Shown here one piece after another: positions 44,497 through 51,853 of a stretch of DNA of 64,000 bases (positions are counted from its first letter, which is position 1; every line of letters starts with the position of its first letter). The position numbers and the translations under genes were made by a program. The stretch is from an uncultured Sunxiuqinia sp. (lineage in GTDB: Bacteria; Bacteroidota; Bacteroidia; Bacteroidales; Prolixibacteraceae), in contig NZ_CANLZV010000001.1 of NCBI RefSeq assembly GCF_947495665.1, positions 558,001 to 622,000 on the forward strand, given 5' to 3'. The notes below the pieces were generated by a model, which did no database searches, was not told the DNA's origin, and saw only the letters and a program-made list of their open reading frames with translations.

Positions 44497-45342
44497 ATGG
44501 AAAGAAATCATCATGCGCTATCTGGTTATGTTTTTGTTCTTGTTGAATTTGTACTAATTGTGCTCATTGTTCTTGGTTTTACTCTGGGAATGGCTCTTCC
44601 TGCCGTTGCTTTAATCGTGGTTTTTATTTTTCTGGCCGTTGGCTTTACAGTTGTTAATCCGAACGAGAGTGTTGTTTTGGTGTTGTTTGGCGATTACCGA
44701 GGGACTGTGAAAAAGAATGGTTTTTGCTGGGTCAATCCTTTTTTTACGAAGAAGAAGATTTCACTGCGGGCTCGTAACCTGGATAGTGAGCCAATTAAGG
44801 TCAATGATAAAATTGGAAATCCCATTCGGATTGGTGTGGTGCTGGTTTGGCGGGTAAAAAACACATTTAAGGCGGCTTTCGATGTGAACGATTTTGAACA
44901 TTTTGTAACGATTCAAACGGAAGCAGCGATCCGTAAGCTGGCCGGTCTTTATCCATATGATAATTTTGAAGATCATGAGGCTGAAATTACGCTTCGAAGC
45001 GGAGGCGAAGAAGTGAATGAGGAATTAGAAAAAGAAGTAACAGAACGACTGGCAATTGCTGGAATTGAAGTGATGGAGGCCCGGATTAATTACCTGGCTT
45101 ATGCGCAGGAGATTGCCCAGGCCATGTTGAAGCGCCAACAGGCAACCGCTATTGTTGCTGCACGATTTAAAATCGTGGAAGGAGCCGTTGGTATGGTCGA
45201 AATGGCTTTGGACGAATTAGGCGAGAAAGGAATTGTAGAGCTTGATGAAGACAAAAAGGCGACCATGGTCAGTAACTTGATGGTTGTTCTTTGTGGAGAC
45301 AAAGAGGCTACTCCCGTGGTTAATACAGGCTCTATTTATTAA
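44497..45342 (+). CDS. SPFH/band 7 domain membrane protein
   Basis: A 281-residue membrane-anchored protein. Two hydrophobic segments (residues about 9-30 and 33-52) are followed by a band 7 domain opening VVNPNESVVLVLFGDYRGTV and including IGVVLVWRVKNTFKAAFDV. A coiled helical region follows (AQEIAQAMLKRQQATAIVAA). SPFH proteins oligomerise in membranes and organise microdomains. Three small genes downstream appear to share its transcript. Confidence 0.92.
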   Translation: MERNHHALSGYVFVLVEFVLIVLIVLGFTLGMALPAVALIVVFIFLAVGFTVVNPNESVVLVLFGDYRGTVKKNGFCWVNPFFTKKKISLRARNLDSEPIKVNDKIGNPIRIGVVLVWRVKNTFKAAFDVNDFEHFVTIQTEAAIRKLAGLYPYDNFEDHEAEITLRSGGEEVNEELEKEVTERLAIAGIEVMEARINYLAYAQEIAQAMLKRQQATAIVAARFKIVEGAVGMVEMALDELGEKGIVELDEDKKATMVSNLMVVLCGDKEATPVVNTGSIY

Positions 45343-45353
45343 ATGAAAATTTT

Positions 45354-45512
45354 GTGACGAAAAAGAACCTGAAGTCAGTAAGCACTCTTTATTCTAATGC
45401 ATTTCAGTTGTATGCAATGCATGTTTACCTGGACCATGCTGTTGGTTGGAGCCGTCCCCAGCTGATAGCTTGGCCTAAAAATTGGTCGATTTTTAATTAT
45501 ACAGAAGGATAG
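45354..45512 (+). CDS. Possible 52-residue protein between the SPFH and Arc-like genes
   Basis: An open frame from GTG at 45354 (VTKKNLKSVSTLYSNAFQLY, later RPQLIAWPKNWSIFNYTEG) that ends one base before the ATG of the next gene. The aromatic-rich but non-repetitive composition and tight spacing look like a real small gene. The GTG start and the lack of a recognised family keep this uncertain. Confidence 0.35.
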   Translation: MTKKNLKSVSTLYSNAFQLYAMHVYLDHAVGWSRPQLIAWPKNWSIFNYTEG

Positions 45513-45513
45513 G

Positions 45514-45690
45514 ATGAGCAAGGGAAAGAAGAAATCATTTGTATTGCGTTTAGATCCGAAAGATTATGCTGCGCTGGAACGCTGGGCAGCGGATGATTTT
45601 CGGAGTATTAATGGTCAGCTGGAATGGTTGATAAATAAAGCTTTGAAAGAGGCAGGCCGAAAGCCTGGAAAGGAATCAAAAGACGAGTAG
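45514..45690 (+). CDS. Arc-like ribbon-helix-helix DNA-binding protein
   Basis: 58 residues: a basic start (MSKGKKKSFVLRLDPKDYAA), a helix (LERWAADDFRSINGQLEWLI) and a lysine-rich tail. The single beta strand followed by two helices, with the phrase SINGQLEWLI, is the Arc/MetJ-type ribbon-helix-helix pattern. I know similar small proteins in Bacteroidota downstream of SPFH genes. It probably binds DNA as a dimer and may regulate this cluster. Confidence 0.75.
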   Translation: MSKGKKKSFVLRLDPKDYAALERWAADDFRSINGQLEWLINKALKEAGRKPGKESKDE

Positions 45691-45764
45691 CAGCATCTGG
45701 TCAGTTCCGGATGGCTGCTTTTTATAGAATTTGTTTAACATGAAACAGGGATAAGAATATCTGT

Positions 45765-45974
45765 ATGAGAAAAGTTTATGTTTGCCCCAAATGCGGAGGG
45801 AAAAAGCCCGAAGTTGATGAAATTCGAACAACCGGATCCGGGTTTACCAAGTATTTTAATATCCAAAACAGACGATTCACCGCAGTTTCTTGCACTGCCT
45901 GCGGATATACTGAGTTGTATAAGGGAGCTAAACTGCCGGGAGGGAGCAGCGTATTGGATTTTGTAACCAACTAA
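45765..45974 (+). CDS. Small zinc-ribbon protein (DUF2082-like)
   Basis: 69 residues with two CxxC pairs, CPKCGG near residue 8 and CTACGY near residue 44, separated by EVDEIRTTGSGFTKYFNIQN. The C-terminus (GGSSVLDFVTN) also fits the zinc-ribbon nucleic-acid-binding family DUF2082. The role is unknown. Likely part of the SPFH transcript, 74 bases after the Arc-like gene. Confidence 0.82.
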   Translation: MRKVYVCPKCGGKKPEVDEIRTTGSGFTKYFNIQNRRFTAVSCTACGYTELYKGAKLPGGSSVLDFVTN

Positions 45975-46289
45975 AAGGTTTTTGGCTAGTTGCCCGGATG
46001 TGTTTTGTGAATTGAAGAGATCACGATGGCTCCATCCGGGGTTTCAGGGCGCATTCCTATGTTCCAGAGCATGTTCTGTGGTTAAATGCTGCTTAAAAGG
46101 AATATTGTACAACATTTTTTGGGAAAATCCGGTTTCTTAATTCGCGTATTATCAGTATATTAAAATATTGAAAAAAAACAGCGTTTATCCTAGCCCTAAA
46201 ATAGGATATGATTTATTGAAGCATGCGAATATTAATATATATATTTATACCAGCATGTGATTTAACTCTAACTACAGACTTAAAACCGG
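45975..46289. other. Non-coding gap upstream of the Crp/Fnr gene
   Basis: No ORF or terminator stands out. TATCCTA (46186-46192) and TAGGATA (46202-46208) form an inverted repeat with a 9-base spacer about 80 bases before the regulator's start, and the sequence between them and the gene is very AT-rich. It may hold the regulator's promoter and operator. Confidence 0.4.
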
Positions 46290-47015
46290 ATGTTTAAAGA
46301 AGCGGAAATAAATGATTGTGTAAATTGTGGATTAACCTGCTGCTTGAATTGTTTGCCTGAGGCAGAGTCCAGTATCTTCGAATGCCTGTCAAAGGAGGAT
46401 ATGGATTACCTGATGACAAGTCGGCGAAATGTAGTCTTTAATCCAGGTGAAACCATTATTAAGCAAAATACATCGACCACACACTTCGTATGCATGAAAA
46501 AAGGTTTAGCTAAGGTGGTTGCTGAAGGAAGTACGGGAAAAAATGTCATCATGCGCCTGATTTCTACCCATAATCTGGTGACAGCCGGAGGAGTAATTAG
46601 TGATGATATCCGGCACTTTACGGTTACCGCGTTAACAACGGTTGAATGTTGTTTTATTGACTCCAGTCGGTTAAATACGCTGCTTGCCCGCAATAGTCGC
46701 TTTGCTTATGAGCTTCTGAAATATAATAATAAGCAAAGTATTCAGATGTTGAATACTTTGATTGGTTTAACTCAGAAATACATGCCCGGTCGCGTGGCAG
46801 ACACCCTCCTTTACCTGAAGAATGAAATTTATAAAGCAAATCCTTTTCAGTATAAGCTGAGTAAGCAGGAATTTGCTGAAATGTCGGGGATGACAAAAGA
46901 GAGCTTTATTCGGAACATGAAAGAATTAGAGGTCTCAGGAATCATCTTGCAGCGACGTAATGAAATTGAGATTCTGAATGAGCCGGAGCTGATAAAAATC
47001 AGCAAAAACGGCTAA
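46290..47015 (+). CDS. Crp/Fnr-family regulator with an N-terminal cysteine cluster
   Basis: A 241-residue regulator: a cyclic-nucleotide-binding-like beta roll (NPGETIIKQNTSTTHFVCMK) and a C-terminal winged helix (KLSKQEFAEMSGMTKESFIR). The N-terminus holds cysteines at 10, 13, 17, 18, 21 and 32 (DCVNCGLTCCLNC), more than the usual Bacteroidota Crp leader. As in FNR, these could bind a 4Fe-4S cluster and sense oxygen or nitric oxide; this is inference. It is followed at once by a TTGAC-N4-GTCAA palindrome and the multihaem cytochrome genes, which it most likely controls. Confidence 0.9.
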   Translation: MFKEAEINDCVNCGLTCCLNCLPEAESSIFECLSKEDMDYLMTSRRNVVFNPGETIIKQNTSTTHFVCMKKGLAKVVAEGSTGKNVIMRLISTHNLVTAGGVISDDIRHFTVTALTTVECCFIDSSRLNTLLARNSRFAYELLKYNNKQSIQMLNTLIGLTQKYMPGRVADTLLYLKNEIYKANPFQYKLSKQEFAEMSGMTKESFIRNMKELEVSGIILQRRNEIEILNEPELIKISKNG

Positions 47016-47029
47016 TTGACATATGTCAA
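47016..47029. promoter_or_regulatory. Perfect palindrome TTGACATATGTCAA, probable Crp/Fnr site
   Basis: It begins at the base after the regulator's stop codon and lies 125 bases ahead of the first cytochrome gene. TTGAC-N4-GTCAA is close to the FNR consensus TTGAT-N4-ATCAA. A weak -7-like TACTTTTA at 47085-47092 would put it about 70 bases upstream of the start of transcription. Confidence 0.6.
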
Positions 47030-47153
47030 CTTTTCCCTCGAAATATATCACTGCTTAGGCTTTAGAACTTAGTGCTTTCGGTTATACTTTTATAATCAAA
47101 CTAAAGAGTTGGAAGGAATTCCAAATTACATGAATGTACTAAATTTTAAGCGT

Positions 47154-48200
47154 ATGAAACTTAGAGAAATAACCAAGTTATTGTTTGTTGCCTCGCTCGT
47201 ATTATTACTTATTCCAGCGTGTGTTAAAGAAGGACCTCAGGGACTTCCTGGGGTAGATGGTGAAGACGGTCTTGATGGTGCTGATGGTGCTGATGGACAT
47301 GTAACCTGCCTGGTTTGCCACGGCGGAGAGAATATTGAAGCAATTCAAGGGCAATTTGCAATGTCAGTCCACAAAAGTGGAGTAAATGCAGTTGCTTATG
47401 CAGGTGCCAGAGCCGATTGTGCTCAATGTCATTCGCATGAAGGTTTTGTTCAGTTTGCTGAGTTCGGTGAGGTTTTTGGAGCCATTACCAGTCCTAATGC
47501 ATGGGAATGTGGGACTTGTCATGGTTTGCATAATTCATTCGAGTCCGGAGATTATGCCCTTCGTTTGAGTGATCCTGTTAATCCGATCTTCGATGAAACT
47601 GTAACAATGGATTTGATGGGCAATAGTAATTTATGTGCAAACTGTCACCAGTCTCGTCGTGCAGAACCTGCGATTGATAAACCAGGTGATACCTACAGAA
47701 TTACAAATACTCATTATGGACCGCACCACGGAGCTCAGGCCAATGTTGTTGCTGGTGTTGGTTTTGCCGAAATTGAAGGGTCAACAGAATACCCAACAGC
47801 AGGTTCTAACTTACACTTAGCTCAGGCTTCTTGTGTTGGATGTCATATGGGTGATTTTGTGGACGGACAGGGAGGTCACTCCTGGAATCCGAGTGTGAAT
47901 GCTTGTAATGAATGTCATGATGCAGATGCGACTGATTTCAATTACGGTGGTATTCAAACAGATATTCAAGATAAATTGGTTGAATTAAGAGACTTGTTAA
48001 TTGCCGCTGGCGTTGTGGCAGGTGATGATGCAACAGGTTATCATCCGGTAGTTGGAGAACACTCAATGGTGAGAGCCCGTGCATTCTTTAACTGGGCTGG
48101 CTTGGACGAAGATCGTAGTTTAGGCGTGCACAACCCTAAATATGTGAGAGCTTTGTTGAATAACTCCATCGAAGCATTAGAAGCAGAAGCTGTTAATTAA
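47154..48200 (+). CDS. Hexahaem c-type cytochrome lipoprotein with collagen-like linker
   Basis: About 348 residues from the ATG at 47154, the best start for the lipoprotein signal (LLFVASLVLLLIPAC). Upstream in-frame ATGs at 47109 and 47130 are possible. Seven Gly-X-Y triplets follow the lipid cysteine (GPQGLPGVDGEDGLDGADG), then six haem motifs: CLVCH, CAQCH, CGTCH, CANCH, CVGCH and CNECH. Many additional histidines (for example NTHYGPHHG) could be axial ligands. Lipid anchoring plus a stiff linker suggests a cytochrome displayed at the outer membrane. It is the first structural gene after the Crp/Fnr regulator. Confidence 0.85.
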   Translation: MKLREITKLLFVASLVLLLIPACVKEGPQGLPGVDGEDGLDGADGADGHVTCLVCHGGENIEAIQGQFAMSVHKSGVNAVAYAGARADCAQCHSHEGFVQFAEFGEVFGAITSPNAWECGTCHGLHNSFESGDYALRLSDPVNPIFDETVTMDLMGNSNLCANCHQSRRAEPAIDKPGDTYRITNTHYGPHHGAQANVVAGVGFAEIEGSTEYPTAGSNLHLAQASCVGCHMGDFVDGQGGHSWNPSVNACNECHDADATDFNYGGIQTDIQDKLVELRDLLIAAGVVAGDDATGYHPVVGEHSMVRARAFFNWAGLDEDRSLGVHNPKYVRALLNNSIEALEAEAVN

Positions 48201-48220
48201 AAAATACTCCATTTAAAGAA

Positions 48221-48252
48221 AAAAGCTTCTTCTCCAAACAGAAGCTTTTTTC
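48221..48252 (+). terminator. Intra-cluster hairpin after the hexahaem gene
   Basis: AAAAGCTTCT/AGAAGCTTTT stem, 9-base loop and T-run, 20 bases past the stop codon. It probably works as a partial terminator. Confidence 0.8.
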
Positions 48253-48281
48253 TTATCGAGATAAGCTAAACACCACGCAAA

Positions 48282-48662
48282 ATGAAAAAAATTAAATTAT
48301 TCCTGATTATTGCAGTTCTTGGCTTAGCAATTAGCGCATGTGAGTATGATTTTATTGCTCAGGAAGAGCTTCCCGATATTCCCGTCGATGAAGATGTAAG
48401 TTTTTCTGAAGTCATTCTCCCCATTTTTACTTCACGTTGTGCTGAATGTCATCAAGCCGGAGGGCAAGCTCCTGATTTAACTGCAGACAAAGCCTATCAG
48501 AGCATTAATACGGCTAAATACATTGATACCGCTAACCCCGAATCAAGCTTGATTTATTCCTATGTGGCTCCCGGAGCATCAACGCACGGGCACCGGCAAT
48601 ATACAGCAGCCCAGGCCCAGTTCGTTTTGGTTTGGATTCAGCAGGGAGCGATGAATAATTAG
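48282..48662 (+). CDS. Monohaem cytochrome c-like lipoprotein
   Basis: 126 residues with lipoprotein signal MKKIKLFLIIAVLGLAISAC and one haem motif in ILPIFTSRCAECHQAGGQAP. The rest (DLTADKAYQSI, SLIYSYVAPG, VLVWIQQGA) is the pattern of small c-type domains often fused to surface or PSD1-type proteins. It is a candidate electron carrier between the hexahaem lipoprotein and the periplasm. Confidence 0.82.
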   Translation: MKKIKLFLIIAVLGLAISACEYDFIAQEELPDIPVDEDVSFSEVILPIFTSRCAECHQAGGQAPDLTADKAYQSINTAKYIDTANPESSLIYSYVAPGASTHGHRQYTAAQAQFVLVWIQQGAMNN

Positions 48663-48685
48663 TGAAAATCAAAAGAAATCATACT

Positions 48686-49627
48686 ATGAAGAGTAAAATA
48701 TTATATATCCTTTTAGGTCTGTTTGTTTGCACTAATTTGTTTGCTCAGGAAGAAACGACTGAAGTTAAAGAGAAGGATAAACCGGTACGGTTTGCCTGGG
48801 AAAGCGGAATGTTAATTGACCAGCAAACTTCGATGGTGCCAACCGTGAAAACCCTGGAAATGGTCATTCAGCATAAATTTGGTAGCATCGACAATGGCAG
48901 CTCCGATTTATGGGGGATTTATGCGCCTGCTGGTAACATCCGGTTAGGATTGAACTACGTTGTTGCAAACAATGTGCAAATCGGTTGGGGAATCTCGCGC
49001 AGGAACATGTATAACGACTTCAACATTAAGTGGACCATTCTGGAGCAAACGCGTAAAAATAAAGTGCCCGTTTTTGTCACAGTCTTTGCCAATACCGCTA
49101 TTGACGGGATGGATCGTGACGATCTTGAGCTTTATAATTACGACATGCCTTATGCCAGGTCCCGCTTTAATTTGAAGTCTCGCATGTCTTACTTTGCTGA
49201 GTTAATTATTGGACGTAAAGTGACCAATGCTTTGTCGGTGCAAGGTGCAGTAAGCTTTTCGCATGCAAACTTTGTTCCCCAGTGGCAGGATCACGACCGG
49301 GTTGGACTACACTTTAACGGTCGTTTGAAAGTAAGTCCCCAGGGAGCTATCATCTTTAACTTTGATGCTCCTCTGCAAATTGATGATCTCTCAGAACAAA
49401 ATCCGGGCTGGAATGCGGAGAACACGCCGGGGTGGGATGGACCTTATCATCCGGAGCCAAACCTGTCATTCGGTTATGAAGTGTCAACAAGTACGCATGC
49501 TTTCCAAATTTATATGGGTAATTCTCAGGCCATGTTGTTGCAAGACATGATGATTAACAATTATAATGGCATTGATTTTGATAACTTTGCTATAGGGTTT
49601 ACAATTACCCGGTTATGGAGTTTTTAA
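48686..49627 (+). CDS. DUF5777-type outer-membrane beta-barrel
   Basis: About 313 residues from the ATG at 48686, where the signal peptide (MKSKILYILLGLFVCTNLFA) starts. Family phrases include FAWESGMLIDQQT, VIQHKFGSIDNG, LWGIYAPAGNIRLGLNY and a C-terminal NNYNGIDFDNFAIGFTITRL with terminal Trp-Ser-Phe typical of barrels. DUF5777 barrels recur beside c-type cytochrome genes in Bacteroidota. A sheath for the cytochrome lipoproteins, like a porin-cytochrome conduit, is an attractive but unproved role. Confidence 0.82.
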   Translation: MKSKILYILLGLFVCTNLFAQEETTEVKEKDKPVRFAWESGMLIDQQTSMVPTVKTLEMVIQHKFGSIDNGSSDLWGIYAPAGNIRLGLNYVVANNVQIGWGISRRNMYNDFNIKWTILEQTRKNKVPVFVTVFANTAIDGMDRDDLELYNYDMPYARSRFNLKSRMSYFAELIIGRKVTNALSVQGAVSFSHANFVPQWQDHDRVGLHFNGRLKVSPQGAIIFNFDAPLQIDDLSEQNPGWNAENTPGWDGPYHPEPNLSFGYEVSTSTHAFQIYMGNSQAMLLQDMMINNYNGIDFDNFAIGFTITRLWSF

Positions 49628-49650
49628 TTGACATTTTAAAATTGAGAGAT

Positions 49651-50073
49651 ATGAAAAAGTACAGAAACCTATTGACATTTTTTGTCATCGTATTTGTCGG
49701 CGGAATTTTACTGTCGTTTGTAACCGTTCAAGATAAAGTAAAACCTGCTCCCTGGGATATTCCAGAAAAATATCAGAAAATGGAAAATCCTTATGTCGGA
49801 GATGAATCACTGGAGCGCGTAGGAAAGATTCTCTACATCAAGCACTGTCGTTCCTGCCATGGAAACAATGGCGAAGGTGACGGACCAAAGGCTGCTAGCA
49901 TGAAAACAGAGATCTTGTCATTCACTTCAGAGAAGTTCAAAGAAGAGGCCGATGGCGTTGTTTATTTCCAGTCTATCATTGGACGGGACGAAATGCCTAA
50001 TTACGAAAGCAAAATCCCGGAAGAGGAAGATCGCTGGGCATTGGTTAACTACATTAAAGCAATGAAGAAGTAA
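49651..50073 (+). CDS. Monohaem cytochrome c
   Basis: About 140 residues from the ATG at 49651 (MKKYRNLLTFFVIVFVGGIL signal or anchor). A single haem motif lies in KHCRSCHGNNGEGDGPKA, and DEMPNYESKIPEEEDRWALV is the usual C-terminal methionine-ligand region of class I cytochromes. The in-frame start at 49615 would overlap the barrel gene. A soluble or membrane-tethered periplasmic shuttle is likely. Confidence 0.88.
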   Translation: MKKYRNLLTFFVIVFVGGILLSFVTVQDKVKPAPWDIPEKYQKMENPYVGDESLERVGKILYIKHCRSCHGNNGEGDGPKAASMKTEILSFTSEKFKEEADGVVYFQSIIGRDEMPNYESKIPEEEDRWALVNYIKAMKK

Positions 50074-50082
50074 GAACCAGAT

Positions 50083-50110
50083 AAGCCGGAGGTAGCGACT
50101 TCCGGCTTTT
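50083..50110 (+). terminator. Weak intra-cluster hairpin
   Basis: AAGCCGGAGGT/ACTTCCGGCTT with an AGCG loop and four T. It lies between the monohaem and heptahaem genes and may attenuate transcription. Confidence 0.6.
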
Positions 50111-50123
50111 AAACTTCACTAAA

Positions 50124-51068
50124 ATGTCAATTTTAATCAGGAGTATTTTACTCACCGCATTTCTTTCAGTTGGGATCGTATCCAGTGGGCAGGGTAAGGA
50201 AATGCCCGCCGAAAATAGTCATTGTTTAAGTTGTCATGCCAAGCAAACCTACTCTTTTTATAACGATTGGTTAGAGGTAGAAACTAAAAGGATGATGAAT
50301 CCTTTCTATATTTTAGACTCTACACTGATGGTGGCAGGTGTTCATGGCGGATTTAGCTGCACGGATTGCCATTCGCCCGATTACGAAACTTATCCACACA
50401 ACGCCGAACTCAAACTGGAACCGCTGGCCACATGCCTCGACTGTCATGGTGGCGATGAGACCTATGCCGATTATCAGTTTGATAAAATTGAAGAAGAGTT
50501 TCACAAAAGTGTACACTTCCAGCAAAGCGGCGAGAGCTTTACCTGTTCCAAATGTCATAATCAGCATTACTACCGTGCTACCGCACGAACAAGCAATCAG
50601 GTGTCTGAAATTGTTTCTTATAATAACAACATGTGTTTGTCGTGCCATGATGATGTGTTGAAATACCAGACCGTATCATCAGGCGAAAATCCACAGCTGA
50701 GCCAGGTACACGATTGGTTGCCAAACCAAAAGCTGCATTTCGAAAATGTTCGATGCATCGAATGTCATACCGTGGTTGTTGACTCATTCTTGGTGTCGCA
50801 TAATATTTTACCCAAAGAAGAAGCTTTGAGAAACTGCAATGACTGTCATTCATCGAACTCTATGTTGAAAGCATCGTTGTATAAATATGAAAATCTGCAG
50901 GCGCGTTCCGAAGAAGGAAAAATTGGTGCCATTCTTACCAATGAAGCCTATGTGATTGGTGCCAACCAGAATCCGTTGCTGAAACTGTTAAGCTTCATTA
51001 TCTTTGGATTGGCTGTACTCGGAATCGCTATTCACTGGATTTTCAGAATCGTTAAAAAAAGTAAGTAA
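50124..51068 (+). CDS. Membrane-anchored heptahaem cytochrome c
   Basis: 314 residues: an N-terminal signal, seven haem motifs (CLSCH, CTDCH, CLDCH, CSKCH, CLSCH, CIECH, CNDCH) and a C-terminal membrane helix (LLSFIIFGLAVLGIAIHWIF) ending in basic residues. The haem domain must lie outside the cytoplasmic membrane. The next gene, two bases downstream, encodes a cytochrome b, so the two probably form a quinol-oxidising, haem-relay pair like other cytochrome b/multihaem modules. Confidence 0.88.
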   Translation: MSILIRSILLTAFLSVGIVSSGQGKEMPAENSHCLSCHAKQTYSFYNDWLEVETKRMMNPFYILDSTLMVAGVHGGFSCTDCHSPDYETYPHNAELKLEPLATCLDCHGGDETYADYQFDKIEEEFHKSVHFQQSGESFTCSKCHNQHYYRATARTSNQVSEIVSYNNNMCLSCHDDVLKYQTVSSGENPQLSQVHDWLPNQKLHFENVRCIECHTVVVDSFLVSHNILPKEEALRNCNDCHSSNSMLKASLYKYENLQARSEEGKIGAILTNEAYVIGANQNPLLKLLSFIIFGLAVLGIAIHWIFRIVKKSK

Positions 51069-51070
51069 TT

Positions 51071-51727
51071 ATGACTGCTGAGAATAACAAAATATACCTT
51101 TACCCGCTTTGGCTTAGAATCTGGCATGGCGTTAATGCTTTGGGGATTATTCTATTGATTTTAACCGGAATTCGCTTGCAGTATTCCGAACTAAGCATGC
51201 TTCCGATGGACTTTGGATTGGCCGTTCAAATGCACAATATCGTAGGGGTAATTGTAACGCTAAGCTACTTCGTATTTTTTATTGGGAACTTGGTTACCCC
51301 GAACAAAAAATACTATAAAATAAAGCCCAAAGGCTTGGTTAAGCGATTGACCAAACAAATGAATTATTACATTTCAGGCTTGTTTAAAGGCGAAGAAAGT
51401 CCGTTTCCGATTTCTGAAAAAAGAAAGTTTAATCCCTTGCAAAAGTATGCCTACATCTTTGTGATGTATTGCTTTGTTCCCTTGGCAATTGTTACCGGAA
51501 TTGCTTTGCTTTTTCCTGAATTAATAATTGAACAGGTGTACTCGGTTAGTGGGATTTTTCTGACCGCTGTTTTGCACGGTTCTGTTGGGTTTTTAATTTC
51601 TATATTTCTGATCATTCACTTGTATGTGGCTTCCATTGGAAAAAATCCGCTGGATAACTTCCGAAGCATCATCAATGGATATCATGATGTTCATCCAACA
51701 GAAAAGGACAAAAAGAAGGAGAAGTAG
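51071..51727 (+). CDS. Cytochrome b561/thiosulfate-reductase-type cytochrome b subunit
   Basis: 218 residues with four membrane helices. Probable haem-b ligands are the histidines in LRIWHGVNALGI (helix 1), AVQMHNIVGV (helix 2), TAVLHGSVGF and FLIIHLYVASIG. This pattern fits the prokaryotic cytochrome b561/hydrogenase b-subunit family, which exchanges electrons with the quinone pool. Two bases separate it from the heptahaem gene, so coupling is almost certain. Confidence 0.88.
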   Translation: MTAENNKIYLYPLWLRIWHGVNALGIILLILTGIRLQYSELSMLPMDFGLAVQMHNIVGVIVTLSYFVFFIGNLVTPNKKYYKIKPKGLVKRLTKQMNYYISGLFKGEESPFPISEKRKFNPLQKYAYIFVMYCFVPLAIVTGIALLFPELIIEQVYSVSGIFLTAVLHGSVGFLISIFLIIHLYVASIGKNPLDNFRSIINGYHDVHPTEKDKKKEK

Positions 51728-51853
51728 CCTGCCGGAAACGCGTTTTTTGATAATGGGATTTTGATTTGGTATAAGGTCGCTCAGGGTTATAACAGATCCT
51801 AAGGCGTCTGGATATTTGTAAAAGGATTTGCATTCACTTTTAAAACAATCTCC

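Noticed and set aside
49615-49650. Upstream start of the monohaem cytochrome overlapping the barrel gene
   Set aside because: The signal-like segment starts at the ATG at 49651, so the extra 12 residues are not needed.
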